From: JAZDMK01 sp043800975
GTDB lineage: Bacteria > Bacteroidota > Bacteroidia > Bacteroidales > JAHJDW01
Assembly (NCBI GenBank): GCA_043800975.1
Contig: JAZDMK010000133.1
Coordinates: forward strand, 1 to 11,924
Reading direction: 5' to 3'
DNA length: 11,924 nt
In this document: piece by piece, positions 1 to 7,200 of the stretch
How the letters are laid out: every line of letters starts with the position of its first letter
Numbering within the stretch: position 1 is the first letter of the stretch
Translations under genes and position numbers: made by a program
Notes under the pieces: generated by a model
Seen by the model: the letters and a program-made list of their open reading frames with translations, nothing else
Databases searched by the model: none
Told to the model about the DNA's origin: nothing

Positions 1-1
1 T

Positions 2-1093
2 AAAAATTCAACCGGGAAGGGAATGTTAACGGCCATGTTTGGTGGTGCAGCGGAAGACATGAATTACATCAATAAAGTTTCTTCCATTGATTCCAAAAAC
101 CGATCGTATAATTTTACTTCACAATTCTCCTGTGTGCGAACATTGAAGGATAATCTGTCTGTTTTTGGAATTGTTCGTACTGAAACCGATGATGTGGAAA
201 GTGTTAATTACAGTAGTCATCCCGAACGTACCATTGCGAATGTAAGTGCCGGGGTTCGTAAGTTTTTCGGGTATGCATTTCAGACTTCATTTTGTACGCG
301 TGCTTTTTTTTCATCACAAAAAATTCTTCCATTTGTTCCTACGCTTTCTGCAAACTGGAGATTGTTCAGAAAAAGCAATGTTAATATAAGAGGCAGCTGG
401 TCGGGCATTGCGCGTTATCCCACATTGAATGATCTGTATTGGAATCCGGGCGGAAACCCTGATCTGAAGCCTGAAACCGGGAACACTCGTGACGTAGGAA
501 TTTCATTTGCAAAACCTTTTACAAAAAATAAACATTGGTTGCAATTTGAAACGGGACTGTGGCAATCGGCAATACATGATTTTATTCAGTGGCTTCCTTC
601 CGATACATCGAGCTGGTGGATGCCGCAAGGAGTAAAGGATGTGAGCACAAAAGGATATGATGCATCTTTGTCTCTGACGCTTAAACTTGGAAGATATTCA
701 CTGTATGGAAAATGCGGTTATCAGCATACTGAGTCGAAAGTTACAGGAACGGAAAACAGCAATGACAATACTTTGGGAAAACAATTGATTTATGTTCCCT
801 TACATGCATTCAACGGAAATCTGAAACTTAAAAGAGGAAACTGGACGCTGGATTATTTTTATCAGTACACAGGAAAGCGTTTCACAACAGCAGATAACCT
901 GCGCTACATGCCGTCATTTATGCTCAATAATATTTCTCTGGGACGTGTCATTTCTTTAAAAGACGGTTCACTTACTTTTCAGGCTTCCTGTTATAATCTG
1001 CTTAACACCGACTATCAGGTGATAGCATGGCAGCCTATGCCGGGAAGAAATTTTAACTTCAGTGTGAAATACAATTACAATAAACCTAAATGA
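2..1093 (+). CDS. TonB-dependent outer-membrane receptor, C-terminal part (BtuB-like), 5'-truncated by window
   Basis: The reading frame is open from base 2, so the first ATG (base 23) is internal and the gene begins outside the window; 363 residues are visible. They resemble the C-terminal half of a 22-stranded TonB-dependent beta-barrel: alternating aromatic/polar strands, loops rich in N, G, S and D, and the hallmark segment RYPTLNDLYWNPGGNPDLKPE (about bases 413-475), which matches the APTLNELY...GNPNLKPE region of BtuB-type receptors. The protein ends in an aromatic-rich strand (FNFSVKYNY) with a short polar tail. The plug domain and TonB box are not visible. Receptors of this kind import scarce ligands across the outer membrane using energy from TonB-ExbBD. 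The partner gene downstream, a DUF5074/BtuG-type lipoprotein that starts within this gene's stop codon, favours cobalamin as ligand, but that is inference; a siderophore or other cofactor is possible. Confidence 0.88.
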   Translation, partial: KNSTGKGMLTAMFGGAAEDMNYINKVSSIDSKNRSYNFTSQFSCVRTLKDNLSVFGIVRTETDDVESVNYSSHPERTIANVSAGVRKFFGYAFQTSFCTRAFFSSQKILPFVPTLSANWRLFRKSNVNIRGSWSGIARYPTLNDLYWNPGGNPDLKPETGNTRDVGISFAKPFTKNKHWLQFETGLWQSAIHDFIQWLPSDTSSWWMPQGVKDVSTKGYDASLSLTLKLGRYSLYGKCGYQHTESKVTGTENSNDNTLGKQLIYVPLHAFNGNLKLKRGNWTLDYFYQYTGKRFTTADNLRYMPSFMLNNISLGRVISLKDGSLTFQASCYNLLNTDYQVIAWQPMPGRNFNFSVKYNYNKPK

Positions 1094-2220
1094 AATATTT
1101 GATTCTAGTTTTTTTGCCACTAAAGCACCAAAACACTAAAGCGCACCAAAATCATTTTGTGTTTTTTATTGTATTATTTCTTGCTTTAACAATGAACTCT
1201 TCCTGCAATAAAGATGAAAACTTCGGAGAAGTAAATACAGATACAGTGTCGCATTATCGGCAGGAGAAGGGGATTTACGTTGTGAATGAAGGTGTATTCG
1301 GCAACGGTAATGGAAGTGTTTCTTTCTACAGCACTGATTCAGGTGACATTTCAGCGGATGTATTTTATTCAGCGAATGGAATTCCTTTGGGTGATGTGCC
1401 TGTTTCCATTACGATTCATGATTCATTAGCGTATGTTGTAGTAAATAATTCGGCGAGGATTGAAGTGGTGCGCATGCGCGATTTTAAACGAATGGCAACC
1501 ATTACCGGATTTGTTTCTCCGAGAAGAATGCTTATTGTCGGTAATGACAAAGCATACGTTTCAGATTTAAAAACACCATCGTTATACATTGTCAACCTTG
1601 CGACAAATGCGATTACAGGAAATGTAACACTGGGCAAAGCAGGGGAGAACCTGATGCAGGTGGGGAATGAAGTGTTTGTCACAAACTGGTCGAATTATTT
1701 TGTTACGCAGCCCAATAAAACTGTACAGATAGTGAATGTAAATTCTGATTTAATTATTGATTCCATTGCTGTAGTGAAAGAACCGAACAGTTTGGTGTTG
1801 GACAAGAACGGGAAAATGTGGGTACTGAGCAGCGGAGGATACATGCATGAAGAGATGGCCGCGCTGCAAAGAATTGATCCGGCGAATCACACTGTAGAAC
1901 AAACGTATACTTTCACACAAACGAATGATTACCCGACGGCATTATCGATAAATACTGCAAAAGATGAACTGATGTTTGTAAACAAGGGCGTCTTCCGAAT
2001 GGGAATAGCGGATGCACTATTGCCGGCTTCACCCTTGATTGTGGAAGGAATACACACATTTACCAATGCAGTAACAGACTCAGGCGGGCAGTACATTTAT
2101 GTTACGGATGCGAAAGATTACCTGCAAAACGGAACGCTGATTATTTATACAATTGCAGGAGTTGAAATGAAATCGGTGAACGTGGGGATTAGTCCGGGGT
2201 TTATGGTGTTTGGAGAATAA
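1090..2220 (+). CDS. YncE/DUF5074-type beta-propeller surface lipoprotein (BtuG-like)
   Basis: 376 residues. The start ATG overlaps the receptor's TGA (ATGA, 1090-1093), so the two are probably co-transcribed and translationally coupled. The N-terminus has a hydrophobic stretch (about residues 23-35) followed by NSSC with Cys39 as likely lipidation site; asparagine at -3 makes the lipobox weak, but SSCNKDE is a typical Bacteroidota lipoprotein start. The mature part shows beta-propeller blades with recurring 'YVVN', 'AYVSD', 'VFVTN', 'MWVLSSGG' and 'YIYVTDA' motifs. It opens with GIYVVNEGVFGNGNGS and ends in YVTDAKDYLQNG...VGISPGFMVF, both characteristic of DUF5074/YncE-like proteins. In Bacteroides, BtuG of this fold sits on BtuB and captures vitamin B12 at the cell surface; the same gene order here suggests the same job. 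The signal region carries an unusual tandem repeat, listed separately. Family assignment is firm; ligand is inferred. Confidence 0.85.
   Translation: MKYLILVFLPLKHQNTKAHQNHFVFFIVLFLALTMNSSCNKDENFGEVNTDTVSHYRQEKGIYVVNEGVFGNGNGSVSFYSTDSGDISADVFYSANGIPLGDVPVSITIHDSLAYVVVNNSARIEVVRMRDFKRMATITGFVSPRRMLIVGNDKAYVSDLKTPSLYIVNLATNAITGNVTLGKAGENLMQVGNEVFVTNWSNYFVTQPNKTVQIVNVNSDLIIDSIAVVKEPNSLVLDKNGKMWVLSSGGYMHEEMAALQRIDPANHTVEQTYTFTQTNDYPTALSINTAKDELMFVNKGVFRMGIADALLPASPLIVEGIHTFTNAVTDSGGQYIYVTDAKDYLQNGTLIIYTIAGVEMKSVNVGISPGFMVFGE
1118..1151 (+). repeat. Imperfect 16/18-bp tandem repeat inside signal-sequence coding region
   Basis: Two consecutive copies, cactaaagcaccaaaa (1118-1133) and cactaaagcgcaccaaaa (1134-1151), differ by a 2-base insertion. 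They encode the polar stretch PLKHQNTKAHQNH (residues 10-22), which separates the hydrophobic MKYLILVFL from the second hydrophobic run before the lipobox. A polar block between two hydrophobic pieces is odd for a signal peptide and looks like a repeat inserted into, or recruited as, coding sequence. Confidence 0.6.
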
Positions 2221-2293
2221 TCCACGAATGTTTCGCTTCTTTATGAAATTCCCGATATTTGTAGAATCTCAGTAGCGAAACATTTTTGAAAAA
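2221..2293. repeat. REP-like hairpin element, left copy 1
   Basis: This is the first of two direct 73-bp copies and begins right after the TAA of the preceding gene. It holds a perfect 11-bp inverted repeat, aatgtttcgct (2227-2237) and agcgaaacatt (2274-2284), around a 36-base loop. The same stem core borders the transposase gene on its other side. RAYT proteins typically lie beside hairpin repeats of this sort, so this is probably a substrate of the neighbouring transposase. Confidence 0.8.
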
Positions 2294-2366
2294 TCCACTA
2301 ATGTTTCGCTTCTTTACCAAATTCCCGATATTTGTAAAATCTCAGTAGCGAAACATTTTTGAATAA
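2294..2366. repeat. REP-like hairpin element, left copy 2
   Basis: Second direct copy, exactly 73 bp downstream of the first. The stems are aatgtttcgct (2300-2310) and agcgaaacatt (2347-2357), identical to copy 1. The two 73-bp copies differ at only about five positions, chiefly in the left edge, the loop and the trailing A-rich end. The loop core aaattcccgatatttgta is identical in both. High identity suggests recent duplication. Confidence 0.8.
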
Positions 2367-2382
2367 TATAATCATTTAAAGT

Positions 2383-2973
2383 ATGACCTATTACCGCTGC
2401 CCACTTGAACCCGGTCAATATTATCATATATACAATCGCGGGAATAACAGCCAACAAATCTTTTTCAGTGAGGCGAATTACAACTTTTTTAAAAGCAGAT
2501 TTGAAGGTATTGTTTCACCGTATCTTGATATACTTGCGTGGTGCCTGATGCCGAATCATTTTCATTTTGTTGTTAGAGTAAAAGAAGTTTTAAATAGTGT
2601 TGAAGGTGTTAAAAATATTGAGTCAGCGGATGTAAGTAATGCTTTTCAGAGACTTTTTACAGGATATTCCAAAGCGATAAACAAATTAAAAGGAACACAC
2701 GGAAGTATTTTTGAGAAGCCTTTTCAAAGGATTCAAATTACTTCGGATTCTTATCTTCGGTCGTTAATCATTTATGTTCATAATAATCCTGTTCATCATG
2801 GATATAAAGATGCGCCTAACGATTGGAAGCATTCCTCGTATAATGCAGTTTTGAATCAGGATTTCTCATATCTGATAAATAATGAAACGTTAGATTTATT
2901 TGATGATAAAAAGAACTTCGTTTTTTGTCATAAAGCCAGAATTGAACTTGAGGCTGCATTAGCGATTGAATAG
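2383..2973 (+). CDS. REP-associated tyrosine transposase (RAYT, Y1_Tnp/IS200-like HUH family)
   Basis: 196 residues, a full-length Y1 transposase-like domain. The N-terminus PLEPGQYYHIYNRGNN is the first strand of the fold. The metal-binding HUH motif is H59-F60-H61 in CLMPNHFHFVV. A tyrosine in the YLRSLIIYVHNNPVHHG helix is the likely nucleophile (Y131, alternatively Y124), followed by the family's W..SSY segment (W148, SSY 151-153). Proteins of this group nick single-stranded DNA at hairpin-forming REP sequences through a 5'-phosphotyrosine link. They are usually single-copy, chromosomal, and not inside a classical insertion sequence. Matching hairpins lie 16 bp upstream of the ATG (two copies) and 7 bp after the stop (one copy), which fits such a unit. 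ATG 2383 is chosen because the conserved N-terminus follows at once. Nothing suggests truncation, so it may be active. Confidence 0.93.
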   Translation: MTYYRCPLEPGQYYHIYNRGNNSQQIFFSEANYNFFKSRFEGIVSPYLDILAWCLMPNHFHFVVRVKEVLNSVEGVKNIESADVSNAFQRLFTGYSKAINKLKGTHGSIFEKPFQRIQITSDSYLRSLIIYVHNNPVHHGYKDAPNDWKHSSYNAVLNQDFSYLINNETLDLFDDKKNFVFCHKARIELEAALAIE

Positions 2974-3045
2974 TGCAAAAATGTTTCGCAACGGAGGATT
3001 CTGATCAATCTAAGTATTTTTCAAAGATGCGAAACATTGGAGGAT
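2974..3045. repeat. REP-like hairpin element, right copy (inverted relative to left copies)
   Basis: A perfect 11-bp inverted repeat, aatgtttcgca (2980-2990) and tgcgaaacatt (3028-3038), encloses a 37-base loop. The first ten stem bases equal those of the left elements. The loop aligns better with the reverse complement of the left loop (shared gattct and aaaga blocks) than with its direct sequence, so this copy seems inverted. Together with the left pair it brackets the transposase gene. Confidence 0.72.
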
Positions 3046-3135
3046 GGGTTTTCTCGCTTGCTAAAATCAAAATACATGTATTAAAGCCAATCTTTACAAT
3101 AACATTCGAAATGGAAGTTTTATTTTGATACAAAT

Positions 3136-3822
3136 TCATTCGTAGCATTCTTTTAGAATATTAATAAGCAAAAAACCGAGACTTTTATCAATTTTCAAAA
3201 ACCCTCCCGAGTCTACATACAAGGAAACTGAACCATAGGATTGAGGTCCGTTAACAATTTTGCCTTTTTTAAATGTATAAAACTGTGCAGAGCTATTTTG
3301 CTGCGAACTTAAAGAGATAGACATCCCATTTCTGGAAAATTTTATTGTCTCGCCTTCATTAATTTTGTATTTAATAAAATAGCCGTCTTTAATTTTCTTT
3401 TTTTTATTGTTTATCGAAAACTTATAAGTTTTGTTTCCACTTAAATTATCACTTAGAAAATAAATAGTGTTTTTTTCTAGTGCTTCGTTGTTTTTAGAAA
3501 GAATTGAATCATAAGAATAATATGTATCTAAGATCAAAGTACAATCTTTTAAACTGTCATTTTTGAGAAAATTTGTAAATGAAAAACTATTTGCCCCTAA
3601 ACTAAGAGCATAAAATCTTATGTAAGTGTATAAGCTTGAAATTGTATTTTCTTTATTGGAATAATTGAATGTTTTGATGAATTTAATTTTAGTTCTATTA
3701 ATAGACGTATCCAAATATGCAAACTCTTTCTGGGCATTAGCTAAAGTTGAAATGCAAAGGAAGTATATGGCTAAAGCACCAATGTTGAAAAATGAATTTT
3801 TTTTCTTTGATGTTGAATTCAT
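3136..3822 (-). CDS. Secreted protein of unknown function, AT-rich
   Basis: 228 residues, read leftward from ATG at 3822 to TGA at 3136. A lysine-rich N-terminus (KKK, residues 6-8), a hydrophobic run and the site ANA|QKEF near residue 30 form a credible Sec signal peptide, so the product is probably periplasmic or exported. The mature part is rich in K, N, S, Y and I with alternating beta-like stretches (for example DGYFIKYKINEGETIKF and GSVSLYVDSGGFLKI). It has one cysteine mid-chain and one near the end (KECYE). I recognise no domain, lipobox or C-terminal sorting signal. Its base composition is clearly more AT-rich than the genes on either side, which, with its isolated, opposite orientation next to a transposase unit, hints at horizontal acquisition or a fast-evolving orphan. 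No partner gene or operon is visible, and no Shine-Dalgarno precedes the start. Confidence 0.72.
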   Translation of the reverse strand: MNSTSKKKNSFFNIGALAIYFLCISTLANAQKEFAYLDTSINRTKIKFIKTFNYSNKENTISSLYTYIRFYALSLGANSFSFTNFLKNDSLKDCTLILDTYYSYDSILSKNNEALEKNTIYFLSDNLSGNKTYKFSINNKKKKIKDGYFIKYKINEGETIKFSRNGMSISLSSQQNSSAQFYTFKKGKIVNGPQSYGSVSLYVDSGGFLKIDKSLGFLLINILKECYE

Positions 3823-4113
3823 TCTAAATAATTTGAAAATTCTCTGCTAAAATACACACATCCCACCATAATTAGAAGTCATATTCTTTTAACAAGAAAA
3901 AATTCAATTTTTCGTCTACTAAAACGATGCTTTCTTTAGTAATCACTTTTTGAACTAAGTATATATACCTATTGCTTTAGTAGTGTCAGAAACGTAATTT
4001 TAGGCATATTCAAAAATGAAGGTGAAATAAGCCTGTTTTTTTGTAACTAAATGTTCTGAAAAGTGTATTAATGTTTAATGGTTTGCAAATTCTTATGTGT
4101 TTGTCGACCCCGT

Positions 4114-4174
4114 CTGTTCAGCCGGACAGGCACCCCCTCCGCAAAAGCGGAGTACTCCTCCTCTCTAAGAGGGG
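4114..4174. repeat. Cluster of three consecutive small hairpins
   Basis: There are three adjacent stem-loops: ctgttc-agcc-ggacag (4114-4129, one G-T pair), ctccgc-aaaa-gcggag (4137-4152, perfect), and cctct-cta-agagg (4160-4172, extendable by a wobble and one more pair to 4158-4174). The GC-rich block stands out from the AT-rich surroundings. It resembles dispersed palindromic intergenic elements rather than a terminator, because no U-tract follows. Confidence 0.6.
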
Positions 4175-4199
4175 AACTATTTGAACAAAGTTCTTTCAA

Positions 4200-4252
4200 T
4201 TCGTAGTTCGTAAGTTCGTACAAATTCGTACTTCGATGATTCGTAATTCGTT
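4200..4252 (+). repeat. Degenerate TTCGTA motif array upstream of giant gene
   Basis: TTCG recurs seven times at 4200, 4207, 4215, 4225, 4232, 4240 and 4247, with spacings of 7, 8, 10, 7, 8 and 7 bases. Five copies are TTCGTA, one is TTCGAT and one TTCGTT. The array ends 46 bp before the giant gene's ATG. It could be a degenerate microsatellite or a multi-site regulatory region. Confidence 0.55.
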
Positions 4253-4298
4253 GCTCAGCATATCCTCACCCATATTGTTTCTTTTATTCCTGAATCTT

Positions 4299-7200
4299 AT
4301 GAAAAAACTATACACTCTGCTTTTCGTGTTTGCAATGTTTCCTCTGTCGCTGGTGGCTCAAACCGGCACGGAGTTTTGGTTTGCCGCACCAGAAGTAACC
4401 CACGGGCATAATGATAACGGGCCCAAATTCCGTTTCACAAATACATCAAAAACGCTTACAGCAAATGTCACCGTTACGATGCCTGCGCAGGCGTGGAATG
4501 TAATTACGCCGACACCCATTGTGATTGCTCCCAGCGGTACAGCCACCCTGGTTTTGGATGTGGCACCCAACAACTATGTGGATACAATAGAGAATAAGCC
4601 TACTAACACGGTACTTAACAAAGGGATTCATATTACTTCGGATGTGGCAATCACGGCATACTTTGAACAGGATAATAACAATAACAATGAAATATTTGCT
4701 TTAAAAGGGGCCAACGGACTGGGTACTGAATTTTATATCCCTCTGACAAGAAACACGGCCATGTTTAATCATACGCCACTGACACCTTCTGCATACAGTA
4801 CCTTCGACATTGTGGCAACACAAAATGCAACTACGGTGCAGATTTATACCCGTGTTCCTGTAGACGGGCACCCGGCTAATGTACCCTTTACCATCACCCT
4901 CAATCAGGGACAAACCTATTCGTGTGGATGGACAGGTACGGGTTTCGAGCAGTCGGTGAATCAGCCTTCGGGTGCGGTAGTGCTTTCGGATAAACCGATT
5001 GCGATAACTGTAAAAGAAGATTCAAGACAATATGGTGCCTATACCTGCTATGACCTGATCGGTGATCAGATTGTTCCTGTTGATATCGTGGGGACGGAAT
5101 ATGTTGTTATCAAAGGACAACTGAGTGCAAACGCAGGGGAAAGCTTTTATGTGCTGGCAACAGAAAACAATACAAAAGTTTACATCAACGGGAATGCAAC
5201 GCCTGTGGCTACGTTGTTTGCAGGACAAACCTATGCCAAGGACAGTCTGACACTGCCGCGATATTTTATACAAACGGATAAGCCGGCCTATTGCACGCAG
5301 GTGACCGGATTCGGCTGTGAGCTGGGTTCGGCAATTCTTCCTCCATTGAACTGTGCCGGCTCATCTACGGTGAGTTTTGTACGTTCAACGAATGAGTCGT
5401 TTTATCTGAATCTGATGATTAAAGACGGATCGCAAGGGAACTTTAAATTGTATGGTGGAAGCGATTCTCTATGTATAACTTCGGGCGATTTTGCTGTTGT
5501 TCCGGGAACGGGCGGGGAGTGGTATTCAACGTACGGTAAACAGTTTACACTCGCTCAGGTGCCTGTGGGCGTGGCGATGCGTCTGGTTAATTCGACAGAT
5601 GTATTTGGGATGGGATTGATCAACGGAGGGTCAACGTCGGGATGCCGTTATGGTTTCTTTTCGGAATTTGCTGCAAGAATTGTTGTGGATGCTGGTCCTG
5701 TTCAATCCATTTGTTCGGATCAGAATGCTCAACTGAACGGTTCGGTATCTGGCGGAGTTACTACAGGACAATGGACTTCCAGCGGCACAGGTTTTTTTAC
5801 ACCGAACAATACAGCGATGAACGCACAGTATGTTCCGGGAATGAATGATATTTTGAATGGCTCGGTAACACTGACTCTGACTTCTACTGGAATGTGTTTT
5901 CCGGAAACAGATGCCACAACAATTACTTTCCAGCAGGCTCCTGCCGTGAATGCAGATATTGACCAGTCGGTTTGTTCGAACAATCCGAATGTTAACCTGA
6001 ACGGTTCGGTTGCTAATGCGCTGGGCGGTATCTGGAGCGGCGGTGTTGGTTCATTCAACCCCAATAACACAACGGTGAATGCGGTATATACACCCACACC
6101 AGCGGAAGTTGCAGCAGGAACTCTTTCATTGACACTCACCTCAACTGGAAACGGAATTTGCAATCCGAAATCGGATATCATGGTTATTACTTTCAGTCCT
6201 TCTCCGACAGCCTATGCCGGTGCAGATCAGACAGTATGTGCAAACAATGCCAGTGTGACACTGAACGGTTCAGTAACCGTTGCAACCGGTGGTATCTGGA
6301 CCGGTGGTGCAGGATCGTATTCGCCTAGCAACATTGTGCTGGGTGCGATATATACGCCGTCTGCAGGAGAAATTGCTACAGGCACTTATACGCTAACCCT
6401 TACCACCACAGGTAATGCTAACTGTAACGCAGTGTCCGATATGGTGACCTATACGATAACCCCGGCACCCATTGTGGATGCGGGAACCAATCAAACCGCT
6501 TGCGGAAACAATCCGACAGTGACACTGAGCGGATCAATTACGAATGCGGCAGGAGGACAATGGTCTGGCGGCATGGGGCTCTTCTCACCGAACAGTACAA
6601 CCCTGAATGCTACTTATACACCTACTGCCGGTGAAATTTCCGCAGGTATTGCAAATCTTGTTCTTACTTCCACGGGTAACGGAAGTTGTATTGCAGTTAC
6701 GGATAACGTGTCAGTCACATACACAACTGCACCTACGATCAATGCAGGCATGGATCAGTCAGTATGTGCGAATAATCCTTCCGTATCTCTGAGTGCATCT
6801 GTCACGATAGCGACTGGCGGCATCTGGAGCGGAGGCTCAGGAACATATTCTCCGAATAATTCTTCTCTGAATATTACATACACGCCTTCTGCTGCTGAAA
6901 TTGCAGCAGGTAGTGCCAACCTTACAATCACATCAAGCGGTAATGGAACCTGCAATCCTGTGAGTGATGCGGTTCATATTACTATAACACCTGCCCCTAC
7001 AGTATCGGCGGGTTCAGATCAATCTATCTGTGCCAACAATGCGAATGTGACGCTGAATGGATCAGTAACTGTAGCAACCGGTGGTATCTGGACCGGTGGT
7101 GCGGGTTCGTACACGCCAAGTAATACTATACTTGGTGCAGTGTATACGCCATCTCCCGGAGAAATTGCAACAGGTACATTTACGCTTACACTTACTTCAA

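Larger units (their letters stand above)
3823..4298. other. 476-bp intergenic region with AT-rich part and repeat cluster
   Basis: This region lies between the divergent starts of the leftward hypothetical gene and the rightward giant gene, so it must hold both promoters. I could not identify a convincing Bacteroidota -33/-7 pair for either. Bases 3823-4080 are AT-rich with no supportable gene. Bases 4114-4174 hold three hairpins and 4200-4252 an iterated TTCGTA motif; both are listed separately. Confidence 0.6.

Noticed and set aside
1416..1682. 88-codon minus-strand open frame within the lipoprotein gene
   Set aside because: It lies wholly inside the well-supported DUF5074-type gene and shows no protein features of its own.
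2227..2357. Hairpins read as transcription terminators for the lipoprotein gene
   Set aside because: Loops of 36 bases and short AT-containing stems are unlike intrinsic terminators. The duplication and the similar element beyond the transposase fit REP-like elements better.
3071..3082. Perfect 12-bp palindrome aatacatgtatt
   Set aside because: Short, AT-rich and single in the window; chance occurrence is likely and no operator context is evident.
4114..4252. CRISPR-like array
   Set aside because: No constant repeat with unique spacers of regular size; the TTCG motifs are only 7-10 bases apart and the hairpins differ from each other.
4358..5273. Minus-strand open frames opposite the head of the giant gene
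   Set aside because: The plus frame has a signal peptide, conserved motifs and no stop. These antisense frames overlap it completely and resemble nothing.
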